A DNA stretch of 64,000 bases. Origin: Methylorubrum rhodesianum (GTDB lineage Bacteria; Pseudomonadota; Alphaproteobacteria; Rhizobiales; Beijerinckiaceae). This document shows positions 8,475 through 16,751 of this stretch, piece after piece. A program made the translations under genes and the position numbers. The notes beneath the pieces were generated by a model, which searched no databases, was not told the DNA's origin, and worked only from the letters and a program-made list of their open reading frames with translations. How positions within the stretch are numbered: position 1 is the first letter of the stretch; each line of letters begins with the position of its first letter. The stretch covers positions 1-64,000 of the forward strand of contig NZ_JACHOS010000019.1 of assembly GCF_014199985.1 (NCBI RefSeq), in the 5' to 3' direction.

Positions 8475-11400
8475 CTGAGCGCCCGGTCCATCATCCCGAT
8501 CCGTCGCGACTACAACCGCTTCGTCGCCGACGAGACCCTGGAAGACTACGCCCTGCGCTTCACCGCCAAGAAGGCGCGGCGCTGGTCGCCCTTCCGCATC
8601 GCGCAGACGGCGCTGGGCTCGCTGTCGTTCCTGGCGCTGGAGGCCATCGGCGGCACGCTGGTGCTCGCCACCGGCTTCACCAACACCTTCGCCGCGGTGC
8701 TCGCCGTCGGGCTCATCATCTTCGCCACCGCCGCGCCGATCACGATCTACGCCGCCCGCTACGGGGTCGACATCGACCTCCTCACCCGCGGGGCGGGCTT
8801 CGGCTATCTCGGCTCGACCATCACCTCGCTGATCTATGCCGGCTTCACCTTCCTGTTCTTCGCCATCGAAGCGGCGATCATGGCGCTGGCGCTGCAGCTC
8901 TGCTTCGGCCTGCCGCTGTGGATCGGCTACATCGTCAGCGCGGGGGCGGTGATTCCGCTCGTCATCTACGGCATCCGCCTGATCAGCCGCTTCCAGCTCT
9001 GGACCCAGCCGCTCTGGATCGGCCTCAACCTGCTGCCGCTCGTCTGCATCTGGCTCTCGGGGCCGGTGCCGTTCGAGGCCTTCACCGGCTATCCCGGCCT
9101 GGAGGCGGCGGGCGCGGGCTTCGACCTGCGCCTGTTCGGGCTCGCCTCCGGCATCCTGCTGGCGCTGCTGGCGCAGGTCGGGGAGCAGGTCGACTTCCTG
9201 CGGTTCATGCCGCCGCCTCAAGGCAAGGGCGACTGGCGCTGGTGGACCGGGGTGCTCTCGGCGGGCGCCGGCTGGATCGTGCCGGGCATGCTGAAGATCC
9301 TGCTCGGCGCCTTCCTCACCGTTCTGGCGCTCGGCCACGGCATCTCGCCGGAGCGGGCCGCGGAGCCGACGCAGATGTACGCCGTCGCCTTCGGCTACGT
9401 CTCGGGCTCGCCCGGTGTCGCGGTGGCGCTCACCGGCCTGTTCGTGGTGATCTCGCAGCTCAAGATCAACGTGACCAACGCCTATGCCGGCTCGATCGCG
9501 TGGTCGAACTTCTTCTCGCGCCTCACCCACAGCCATCCGGGGCGGGTGGTCTGGCTCGTGTTCAACGTCGCCATCGCCCTGCTGCTGATGGAACTCGGCA
9601 TCGACAAGACCATCGAGAGCACCCTGCCGCTCTACGCCTGCGTGGTCTCGGCCTGGGTCGGCGCCCTCGCCGCCGACCTCGCCGTCAACAAGCCGCTCGG
9701 CCTGTCGCCGCCAGGCATCGAGTTCAGGCGGGCGCATCTCTACGCCATCAACCCCGTCGGCACGGGGGCGATGGTGCTCTCGCTCATCGCCGGCGGCCTG
9801 ATCCATGCGGGCCTTCTCGGCGACGCGCTCCAGCCCTTCGCGCCGATGCTGGCGCTGGCCACTGCCTTCGCCGCGGCGCCCGCCATCGCCCTCGCCACGG
9901 GGGGCAAGCGCTACCTTGCCCGCGAACCGCGGACCGACTGGGACCGGCCGGAGATCACCTGCCGCGTCTGCGAGCACCCGTTCGAGGCCGAGGACATGGC
10001 GCAGTGCCCGGCCTATTCCGGACCGATCTGCTCGCTGTGCTGCTCCCTCGATGCCCGCTGCGGCGACCTGTGCAAGCCGCATGGACGCCTGGAGGCGCAG
10101 GCCCGCGAGACGCTGACCCGCGTCCTGCCCGCCCGCACCGCCGCCTGGATCGGCGCCCCGCTCGGCCGCTACCTCGCGCTGATGCTGACCCTGGTCACGG
10201 TGATCGGGCTGATCCTCGTCATCGTCCACGCCAGCGCCGCCGCCGGGCATCCGGAGCACACCGAGACGCTGCGCGCCGCGCTCACCAGCCTGTTCTTCAT
10301 CCTGATCGTCATCCTCGGCGTCGTGGCGTGGCTGTTCGTGCTGGCGCAGGAGAGCCGCCGGGTGGCGCAGGAGGAGACCGCCCGACAGACCGCCCTCTAC
10401 GAGGCCGAGATCGCCGCCCACAAGGTCACCGACGCCAAGCTGCAGCAGGCCAAGGAGACGGCGGAGGCCGCCAACCTCGCCAAGAGCCGCTACGTGGTCG
10501 GCATCAGCCACGAACTGCGCACGCCCCTCAACGCGGTGCTCGGCTACGCGCAGTTGCTGGAAGGCGACCCCAGCATCCCGGAGCCGCGCCGGAACGGGAT
10601 CCGGGTGATCCGCCGCAGCGCCCAGCACCTCTCCGGGCTGATCGACGGCCTGCTCGATATCTCGCGGATGGAGGCCGGCCGGCTCCAGACCTACCGCAAC
10701 GAGATCCGGCTCGCCGACTTCCTGACCCAGATCGTCGACATGGTGCGCCTGCAGGCGGAGGGCGCCGGCCTGAGCTTCCGCTTCACCCGGCCCGAGATCC
10801 TGCCGGCGGTGGTGGCGACGGACGAGAAGCGCCTGCGCCAGATCCTGCTCAACCTCCTCTCCAACGCCATCAAGTTCACGGCGAAGGGCGAGGTCGCGCT
10901 CGAGATGACCTATCGCGGCCAGGTCGCCGTGTTCACGATCCGCGACACCGGGCTCGGCATTCCGGCGGACGATCTCGGCCGGATCTTCGAGCCGTTCGAG
11001 CGCGGCTCGATGCCCGCCGCCCGGGCGGCGCCGGGCACCGGGCTCGGGCTCACCATCGCGGGTCTGCTGGCGCAGGTGATGGGCGGCGAGATCACCGTCG
11101 AGAGCCGGGTCGGGGAGGGCACCTGCTTCCGGGTGCGGCTGATGCTGGCCTCGGTGAACCGCCCGGCGCCCGCCGCGATACCGGCTCCGGCGGCGGTGGC
11201 GCGGCCCGCCCTGGCGGAGCCCGGCCGGACCATCCTCGTCGCCGACGACGACCCGGCCCACCGCGCCCTGATGCGCGAGATCCTGGAGCCGCTCGGCTTC
11301 ACGGTGGCCGAGGCGTCGGACGGCCCGGCCTGCCTCGTGCTCGCAGGCACGTGCGAACCGGCCCTGATCCTGCTCGACATCGCCATGCCGGGCATGACCG

Positions 11401-11870
11401 GCTGGGAGGTGGCAAGGACGTTGCGTGAGACCGGCTTCACCGCCCGCATCGCGATGATGTCGGCCAATGTCCACGAGATCAGCCCGAGCCGGGGCGCCGA
11501 CGCCCCGCACGACGACATCATCGCCAAACCGTTCGACATGCAGGATTTTCTGGAAAGGATCACGGCGCTGCTCGGTACCGCCCGCCCGCTGCCCGCATCC
11601 ACCGCGGAGCTGCGCCCGATCGTGCGCCCCGAGCGTCCGGCCGGGGCCGCGGAGGGAGCGGGCGGGGAGACGGTGCCGGCGGAGCACATCGCCGCGCTGT
11701 TGCGCCTCGGCCGCATCGGCCACGTGCGCGGCATCGAGGCCAAGCTCGCCGAACTGGAGAGCGACACGACCGTGCCGCCCGCCTTCGTCGCGCGGATGCG
11801 CGGATTGGTGGCGGCCTACGACATGCGCCGCTACGTCGGCGTGCTGGAGGGACTCGCCCGCGATGCCTGA
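8475..11870 (+). CDS. Hybrid sensor histidine kinase with N-terminal NCS1-type transporter domain
   Basis: About 1131 residues. Residues 1 to about 480 are a 12-helix NCS1 (nucleobase/cation symporter) domain: RRDYNRFVADETLEDYALR, the GAGFGYLGSTIT loop and a long run of hydrophobic segments. A cysteine-rich block follows (about 496-536: CRVC, CPAY, CSLCC, C, C), then two more membrane helices, a coiled linker, HisKA with His679 in ISHELRTPLN, an HATPase with NAIKF, DTGLGIP and GTGLGLT, a receiver with Asp968 in LLDIAMPG, and a helical tail. No ATG or GTG precedes the conserved N-terminus; the proposed start is CTG at 8475, with GAGGA seven bases before it. A GTG at 8661 would delete the first helix. 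It probably senses an amide- or nucleobase-like solute and signals to the overlapping LuxR gene. Confidence 0.85.
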   Translation: MSARSIIPIRRDYNRFVADETLEDYALRFTAKKARRWSPFRIAQTALGSLSFLALEAIGGTLVLATGFTNTFAAVLAVGLIIFATAAPITIYAARYGVDIDLLTRGAGFGYLGSTITSLIYAGFTFLFFAIEAAIMALALQLCFGLPLWIGYIVSAGAVIPLVIYGIRLISRFQLWTQPLWIGLNLLPLVCIWLSGPVPFEAFTGYPGLEAAGAGFDLRLFGLASGILLALLAQVGEQVDFLRFMPPPQGKGDWRWWTGVLSAGAGWIVPGMLKILLGAFLTVLALGHGISPERAAEPTQMYAVAFGYVSGSPGVAVALTGLFVVISQLKINVTNAYAGSIAWSNFFSRLTHSHPGRVVWLVFNVAIALLLMELGIDKTIESTLPLYACVVSAWVGALAADLAVNKPLGLSPPGIEFRRAHLYAINPVGTGAMVLSLIAGGLIHAGLLGDALQPFAPMLALATAFAAAPAIALATGGKRYLAREPRTDWDRPEITCRVCEHPFEAEDMAQCPAYSGPICSLCCSLDARCGDLCKPHGRLEAQARETLTRVLPARTAAWIGAPLGRYLALMLTLVTVIGLILVIVHASAAAGHPEHTETLRAALTSLFFILIVILGVVAWLFVLAQESRRVAQEETARQTALYEAEIAAHKVTDAKLQQAKETAEAANLAKSRYVVGISHELRTPLNAVLGYAQLLEGDPSIPEPRRNGIRVIRRSAQHLSGLIDGLLDISRMEAGRLQTYRNEIRLADFLTQIVDMVRLQAEGAGLSFRFTRPEILPAVVATDEKRLRQILLNLLSNAIKFTAKGEVALEMTYRGQVAVFTIRDTGLGIPADDLGRIFEPFERGSMPAARAAPGTGLGLTIAGLLAQVMGGEITVESRVGEGTCFRVRLMLASVNRPAPAAIPAPAAVARPALAEPGRTILVADDDPAHRALMREILEPLGFTVAEASDGPACLVLAGTCEPALILLDIAMPGMTGWEVARTLRETGFTARIAMMSANVHEISPSRGADAPHDDIIAKPFDMQDFLERITALLGTARPLPASTAELRPIVRPERPAGAAEGAGGETVPAEHIAALLRLGRIGHVRGIEAKLAELESDTTVPPAFVARMRGLVAAYDMRRYVGVLEGLARDA

Positions 11871-12768
11871 GGCGCAGCGCGATATCGTCCTCGTCGTCGA
11901 TGATTCGCCCGATACCCTGAGCTTCCTCACCGAGGCGATCGAACGTTCCGGCGCCACCGTTCTGGTGGCGGTCGGCGGCGACCTCGCCCTCGACCTCGTC
12001 GAAGAGATCACCCCCGACATCATCCTGCTCGACGCGGTGATGCCGGGCATGGACGGGTTCGAGACCTGCCGCCGCCTCAAGGCCAAGGGCCGGCTCGCCC
12101 ACGTGCCCGTCATCTTCATGACCGGACTCTCCGAGACCGAGCACATCGTGAAGGGATTGGGCGCCGGCGGGATCGATTACGTCACGAAGCCGATCGCTCT
12201 CGACGAGATTCTAGCGCGCATCCGCGTGCATCTGGCCAATGCGCGCTCGGCCCAGAGCGCGCGGGCCGCGCTCGACACCGCCGGGCGCACGCTGTTCGCG
12301 GTCGATGCCGCCGGCTCGGTCCTTTGGTGCACGCCGCAGGCGGCTCAGGTGCTGGCCGCCCTCGGCGGACCGGAACCCCTGGGGCTGCCGCCGAGCGGGC
12401 GCGACTGGCTGCAACGCTGCCTCGCCGGCCAGAGCACGGCGCCTTTGGCGCTGACCGATGCGGGAGGCCGCGCCCATTCGCTCAGCTTCATCGGCCGCAC
12501 CGGTCCCGAGATCCTGCTGAGATTGTCCGGCGATCCCACCGCGGCCGGCCTGGAGCGCCTGCGCGAGCGGCTGCCGATCACCGGCCGCGAGGCGGAGGTG
12601 CTGCTCTGGCTCTCCCGCGGCAAGTCGAGCCGTGACATCGGCGAGATTCTGGGATTGAGCCCCCGCACCGTGACGAAGCACCTGGAAGGCATCTACGCCA
12701 AGCTCGGCGTCGAGAATCGCACGGCGGCCTCGGCGGTGGCGGCGCGGCATCTGCGTGACTTGGATTGA
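11863..12768 (+). CDS. LuxR-type response regulator with receiver, PAS-like linker and HTH
   Basis: A 301-residue regulator starting at an ATG that overlaps the last eight bases of the kinase gene, so the two are translationally coupled. The N-terminal receiver (IVLVVDDSPDTL to LDEILARI) has the phospho-acceptor Asp57 in ILLDAVMPG and the conserved Lys in VTKPIAL. The middle (about 135-235) looks PAS-like (LFAVDAAGSVLWCTP). The C-terminus is a LuxR HTH (LPITGREAEVLLWLS to LGVENRTAA). Divergence from the amide operon makes that operon the first target to test; control of its own gene is also possible. The frame is open further upstream, but the overlapping start is the only one that keeps the receiver intact without a spurious extension. 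Confidence 0.92.
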   Translation: MPEAQRDIVLVVDDSPDTLSFLTEAIERSGATVLVAVGGDLALDLVEEITPDIILLDAVMPGMDGFETCRRLKAKGRLAHVPVIFMTGLSETEHIVKGLGAGGIDYVTKPIALDEILARIRVHLANARSAQSARAALDTAGRTLFAVDAAGSVLWCTPQAAQVLAALGGPEPLGLPPSGRDWLQRCLAGQSTAPLALTDAGGRAHSLSFIGRTGPEILLRLSGDPTAAGLERLRERLPITGREAEVLLWLSRGKSSRDIGEILGLSPRTVTKHLEGIYAKLGVENRTAASAVAARHLRDLD

Positions 12769-13064
12769 GCCGCTGCCCCGCGATCGATCGCGCGATGTGA
12801 GCAAACGACTTGAGGCATCGCATGCAGGGGTGTACGGCGCAGGCGTCATGCCTTCGCCGCATTCCACGGGGAAGCAGGCCGCCGTCTCGTTCGGGCAGGA
12901 ACATGCTGCGCCCGAGGCCGCGCACGGCGATCCGGCGCACCGCGCCAGGACGGCCGCGCCTCGGACCGACCGGCCGGACCTGCCATCCCGCGGGGCTGCG
13001 GCGGCCCGAGAGAGCACCGCGTCAGATTTTTTGCGCGCAATCCGTTGAAGGGGTCATAACGCCG
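12769..13064. other. Intergenic region before the IalB-like gene
   Basis: 296 bases with no supported gene. Directly after the LuxR stop is a perfect 14-base palindrome of CG and GATC units at 12779-12792, without spacer or T-run. GAAGGGG lies before the downstream ATG and serves as its ribosome-binding site. A short frame covers the stretch, but its composition is not protein-like. Confidence 0.5.
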
Positions 13065-13871
13065 ATGTTCCTTGCCAAGTCTTCCATGGCCAAGCCTTCT
13101 GCGCGCCCGCTGCGCGTGGCCGCGTTCCTCGCCATGGCGGGCCTGGGCGCCGGCCTGGGCGGCACCGCGCTCGCTCAGGCGAAGAAGCCGGCCGCTCCGG
13201 CACCGACCCCCGCTCCCGCGCAGGCTCAGCCCGCCGCGCCCGCCCAGCAGCAGGCCCAGGGCAACGGCCCGCAGCTCATCAACGTGAAGTCCGAGCCGAG
13301 CCAAGCCGATTGGACCAAGGTCTGCGGCAAGGATCAGGGTTCCGGCACCGACGTCTGCTACACCACCCGCGACTTCGTGTCGGATTCCGGCCAGCCGGTG
13401 CTGGCGGTCGCGCTCTACGACATGAAGAACGCCTCCACGAAGCAGGAGGTGAAGGTCGTCCGCTTCCTGCTGCCGCTCGGCCTGATGCTGGCCCCCGGCA
13501 TGCGCTTCGACGTCGACGGCAAGGAAGTGACCGGCGGCAAGTTCGCGGTCTGCTTCCCGAACGGCTGCTTCGCCGAGGCCGGCGGCGTCTCCAACGAGTT
13601 GCTGAACGGCTTCAAGAAGGGCACCACGCTCAACGTCCGGGTCCAGAACCAGACCCAGCGCGAGGTGGTGTTCGCGGTGCCGCTCGCCGGCTTCGGCAAG
13701 GCCTTCGACGGGCCGGCCATCGACCCGAAGGTTCTCGAGGAGCAGCAGAAGAAGCTCCAGGCCGAGATGGAGAAGCGCAGCGAGGAGATGCGCAAGAAGC
13801 TGGAGCAGCAGGGCTCGTCCGGCGCCGCCCCGGCTCCCGCCGCTCCGGCCGCCAACGCCGCGCCGAAGTAA
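13065..13871 (+). CDS. Invasion-associated locus B (IalB)-family secreted protein
   Basis: 268 residues. An N-terminal signal (ARPLRVAAFLAMAGLGAGLG to ALAQ) is followed by a Pro/Ala/Gln linker and the IalB domain: DWTKVCGKDQ, VCYTTRDFVSD, then VRFLLPLGLMLAPGM and the paired-cysteine FAVCFPNGCFAE that is typical of the family. The C-terminus is a charged helix rich in Glu, Lys and Gln, then an Ala/Pro tail. IalB proteins were first linked to erythrocyte invasion in Bartonella, but they are widespread in free-living alphaproteobacteria, where the role is unknown and probably envelope-related. The start at 13065 has GAAGGGG upstream; an ATG seven codons later is also possible. A strong terminator follows. 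Confidence 0.88.
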   Translation: MFLAKSSMAKPSARPLRVAAFLAMAGLGAGLGGTALAQAKKPAAPAPTPAPAQAQPAAPAQQQAQGNGPQLINVKSEPSQADWTKVCGKDQGSGTDVCYTTRDFVSDSGQPVLAVALYDMKNASTKQEVKVVRFLLPLGLMLAPGMRFDVDGKEVTGGKFAVCFPNGCFAEAGGVSNELLNGFKKGTTLNVRVQNQTQREVVFAVPLAGFGKAFDGPAIDPKVLEEQQKKLQAEMEKRSEEMRKKLEQQGSSGAAPAPAAPAANAAPK

Positions 13872-13901
13872 GACGCCCGCGCCAGCTGGTTTCAGGAACG
13901 A

Positions 13902-13934
13902 GCCCCGCCGTGGTCGCCACGGCGGGGCTTTCCT
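13902..13934 (+). terminator. Rho-independent terminator after the IalB-like gene
   Basis: Perfect 12-base stem (13902-13913 with 13917-13928), 3-base loop TCG, followed by TTTCCTTT. It lies 30 bases after the stop codon and is the clearest factor-independent terminator in this part of the window. Confidence 0.85.
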
Positions 13935-14178
13935 TTGCGCGCGACCGGCAGACCGCCGGTCGGTGCAACCATGGACGTAACTCCGCGTTCAGCATGTCCG
14001 AGATCACTCGGGCGGCAACAGTCAACCGGCAAGTTGTCGTTAAGGATGTTTCTCCCGCCTCTCAGTGGGATTGCGTGAGCAACGGTGACGAAACGCACCG
14101 CGCAATCCCCCTGCACAAGGTTAGGGGTTATTTAACGGATCGAGGCGGCCACGAAGGAGCCGCAACGGAGTTCAGGCG
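13935..14178. other. Leader region of the 29-residue membrane peptide
   Basis: Part of a gene-free stretch of about 300 bases. It is more AT-rich than the surroundings in 14020-14150 (GTTAAGG, GGTTATTTAACGG), consistent with a promoter, and ends in AACGGAG, a good ribosome-binding site for the small gene. No other structure was recognised. Confidence 0.45.
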
Positions 14179-14268
14179 ATGAGCCAGCGCATCGAAGACA
14201 TCAAGTTCATGGCGACGATGACCTTCGTCACCCTGTTCGGCACCTGCCTGACGGCGCTGGTGGGCTGA
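14179..14268 (+). CDS. 29-residue single-helix membrane peptide
   Basis: ATG at 14179 to TGA at 14266-14268. The product starts with the charged MSQRIEDIKF, then a hydrophobic helix of about 19 residues (MATMTFVTLFGTCLTALVG) to the end. CGGAG lies eight bases before the ATG, and the gene sits alone between a terminator upstream and cobF downstream, preceded by an AT-rich leader. Such one-helix peptides often associate with larger membrane complexes, but no partner is evident here. It is shorter than usual gene-calling cut-offs and could easily be left unannotated. The evidence is the start site and amphipathic layout, not homology. Confidence 0.6.
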   Translation: MSQRIEDIKFMATMTFVTLFGTCLTALVG

Positions 14269-14393
14269 AGCCTTTTCGGTCCGGACGCTCCCCTTATGGC
14301 CCGGATCCGTTAAGAAGCCGCTTCCCTCTCTCCCCTTCGCGGTCCGCTCCGCGGGGATGTCGCCGGGACCGACCCCGGCCGGAAGCGTGAACC

Positions 14394-15152
14394 GTGCGAC
14401 ATATCCACGTCATCGGCATCGGGACCGGCAATCCGGAGCACCTGACACTTCAGGGCGTCCGCGCGCTGCGGGCCACCGACGCCGTCTTCGCCCTCGACAA
14501 GGGGGACGCCAAGGCCGGGCTGCTCAATCTGCGCCGGCAGATCTGCGACCGCTACATCGAGGGCCGGCCCTACCGCTTCGTCGAGGCGTCCGATCCGGAA
14601 CGCGACCGCCGTCCCGCGGATTACGGCGCGGCGGTGGACGATTGGCACGCCGCCCGCGCGGCGCTCTACGAGGATCTGATCGTCGAGCATCTGCGCGAGG
14701 ATGAGCGCGGCGCCTTCCTCGTCTGGGGCGACCCGTCGCTCTACGACAGCACGCTGCGCATCCTCGAGCGGGTGCTCGCCCGCGGGCGCGTCGGCTTCAC
14801 CCACGACGTCGTCCCCGGCATCACCAGCGTGCAGGCACTCGCCGCCGCTCACCGTATTCCGCTCCACCGCATCGGCGAGCCGGTGCGGATCACCACCGGC
14901 CGCCGCCTGCGCAACGGGCTGGACGATGCGCCCGGCGCCACCGTGGTGATGCTCGACGGCGACCCGCGCTTCGAGGGGCTCGACCCGGATCTGACGATCC
15001 ACTGGGGCGCCTATCTCGGTACGCCGGACGAACGGCTCGTCGCGGGCCGGCTCGGCGACGTCGCAGGGGAAATCCGCCGGGTGCGCGCGGAGGCCCGCGC
15101 CCGCCACGGATGGATCATGGACATCTACCTGCTGCTGAAACCGCAGGCCTGA
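14394..15152 (+). CDS. cobF: Precorrin-6A synthase (deacetylating)
   Basis: A 252-residue SAM-dependent tetrapyrrole methyltransferase. IHVIGIGTGNPEHLTLQG is the N-terminal glycine-rich loop of the family, LVWGDPSLYDST and VVPGITSVQALAAAH are the central motifs, and the C-terminus HWGAYLGTPDERLVAGRL fits CobF. In the aerobic cobalamin pathway CobF methylates C1 of precorrin-5 and removes the extruded acetyl group, giving precorrin-6A. The start is a GTG with GGAAG about eight bases upstream. No other cob gene is near, so cobF is separated from any main cobalamin cluster. No cobalamin riboswitch was recognised upstream. Confidence 0.92.
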   Translation: MRHIHVIGIGTGNPEHLTLQGVRALRATDAVFALDKGDAKAGLLNLRRQICDRYIEGRPYRFVEASDPERDRRPADYGAAVDDWHAARAALYEDLIVEHLREDERGAFLVWGDPSLYDSTLRILERVLARGRVGFTHDVVPGITSVQALAAAHRIPLHRIGEPVRITTGRRLRNGLDDAPGATVVMLDGDPRFEGLDPDLTIHWGAYLGTPDERLVAGRLGDVAGEIRRVRAEARARHGWIMDIYLLLKPQA

Positions 15153-15376
15153 GACCCCGCCCGGCTCGCTCCCGCGCTGCGGCATAGTGTCAGGCCAGGA
15201 AAGGGCATCTCCACGCCCTGCGTCTGTCGGAGCGAATTTCTTTGGCTCCCTTCCCTGCGACGACAAGAATGGCCTCCGGCCCTTCTTTCGCCCTGGCAGG
15301 GGCCTTGCTTCGCCGTTCCGGCGATGGACATTCCACCGGTCGAACGAGAATCCGGACCATCCTTTGGGGGCGAGAT

Positions 15377-16714
15377 ATGGCGGCTGGCTCGCGGCGGGCC
15401 GTGCGCGGTGCGGCTTGTGCGTCGATCGGCCTGGCCGGCGCCCTGATCGCCGGATTCCTGTTTCCGGGACAGGATCGGCAGGCGGTTCCGCGCGTAGCCC
15501 TCGATCCGGCCGGCATCGGCCTCATCGCCCGCGTCGATGACCCGATCGCTGCACCGGAGGGAGCACCGACCCGGATCCTTCTCGGTCCGGAGGGCCGCGA
15601 CATACGCCTGTCCGGCGAATTGACCGAAGGGGCGGCCGAGCGCCTCGCCCGGCTCCTCGATGCCCATCGGCGGGTCGAGCGCATCCATCTCACCAGCGAG
15701 GGCGGATTGGTCGATGAGGGCGCGGCCATCGGCGCCTTGATCGCGGAACGGGGTCTCGTCACCTACGTGCCGGATTACTGCGTCTCGGCCTGCACCCTGG
15801 CCTTCGTGCGCGGACGCGAGCGGCTCGTCCGGGCGGATGCGCGCCTCGGCTTTCACGCGCCCTACGAGACCGACCCGGCCGGTCTCGAGATCGCGGTCGA
15901 CAGCGCCCCCGAGCGCGCCGCCTATCTCGCCGCCGGGATTCGGGCGGATTTCGTCGACGCCGCCCTCAGGGTCCGCCCGGACGATCTGATGATTCCGGAC
16001 ACCGGCACGCTGGTGCAGGCCGGTGTGGCCAGCGGCATCGCCGATGCCGACCGCTTTCCCGATTCCACCCTCGACGACGGCGCCGACCCGGAGCGGGCCC
16101 GTGCCGTGGTTCTGCACGACGTGCCCCTTCTCGATGCCGTGGAGGCGGGCGCTCCGGGAACGATCGCGCCGATCGCGGCGTGGTACCTCGACGGTTACCA
16201 ACGGGGCCGCCCGGAAGGGCAGGCGGTGGAGGGCGTCCGCCGGATGGCCGCGCAGGCCGTGGGGCGAAGCCTCGCCGACGCGGATCCGGAAACCCTGGTC
16301 GAACTCGGCCGGACGATTCTTCAGGCGATACGGCGCTCGAGCCCCGGTCGCGCGGGCATCTGCGCAGCGGCCCGGGAAGGGGCGGGTGCCGTGTTGACCC
16401 GGCCGCGCCTCGATCGAACGCAGCTCGCCGCCGGCCGGGCGATCCTGACGCGCGCGCTGGGCTTGCGGGCGGCGGAGGAAGCGCCGGCGCCCGACGCCGC
16501 GCTCGGAGGCGATCCGGCGAGGCGGGATACCCTCGAGGCGGCAGCGGGGTCAGCGCCAATCCGGGGACGCGGCTGCTCGGGCCTGCGCAAGGCCTTCGCG
16601 GCCGCCCTGTCGCGTCCGACGGGCGAGGCGGCGCAGGCCCTGCATCCGCTTCTGTTCCCCGCAGCACCGACCCGCCCTCGTCCGGCGCTCGAGGCCTCCG
16701 CTCTGCCGCCATGA
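15377..16714 (+). CDS. Secreted ClpP-like (COG3904-type) protein
   Basis: About 445 residues from the ATG at 15377. An earlier in-frame ATG at 15242 would add 45 residues that look untranslated. A signal/anchor (AVRGAACASIGLAGALIAGF) is followed by a ClpP/crotonase-like domain at about 60-190. It includes IHLTSEGGLVDEGAAIGALI, then VPDYCVSACTLAFVRG with the serine in the position of a ClpP nucleophile, and LGFHAP with a histidine. The remainder is Ala/Arg-rich, with scattered cysteines and no recognised domain. ClpP-like periplasmic proteins of this group are uncharacterised; some may be true serine peptidases. The gene stands alone, convergent with the PAS gene. Confidence 0.7.
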   Translation: MAAGSRRAVRGAACASIGLAGALIAGFLFPGQDRQAVPRVALDPAGIGLIARVDDPIAAPEGAPTRILLGPEGRDIRLSGELTEGAAERLARLLDAHRRVERIHLTSEGGLVDEGAAIGALIAERGLVTYVPDYCVSACTLAFVRGRERLVRADARLGFHAPYETDPAGLEIAVDSAPERAAYLAAGIRADFVDAALRVRPDDLMIPDTGTLVQAGVASGIADADRFPDSTLDDGADPERARAVVLHDVPLLDAVEAGAPGTIAPIAAWYLDGYQRGRPEGQAVEGVRRMAAQAVGRSLADADPETLVELGRTILQAIRRSSPGRAGICAAAREGAGAVLTRPRLDRTQLAAGRAILTRALGLRAAEEAPAPDAALGGDPARRDTLEAAAGSAPIRGRGCSGLRKAFAAALSRPTGEAAQALHPLLFPAAPTRPRPALEASALPP

Positions 16715-16751
16715 CTCTCCCGTCGGAACGGGGCTCCGGTGGTCGCCCCGC

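Noticed and set aside
8208..12146. A 1312-codon open frame on the minus strand under the kinase and regulator genes
   Set aside because: It is antisense to strongly conserved kinase and receiver domains, is dominated by Arg, Gly, Ala and Asp as expected of GC-rich antisense frames, and has no recognisable motif.
12779..12792. Perfect 14-base palindrome right after the LuxR gene
   Set aside because: No loop, no T-run and only CG/GATC units, which arise easily in this base composition; not listed as an operator or terminator.
12810..13064. An 85-residue N-terminal extension of the IalB-like protein
   Set aside because: It would place the signal peptide in the middle of the protein; the ATG at 13065 has its own ribosome-binding site.
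15242..15376. A 45-residue extension of the ClpP-like secreted protein
   Set aside because: The extension would bury the signal peptide; the ATG at 15377 puts the signal at the N-terminus.
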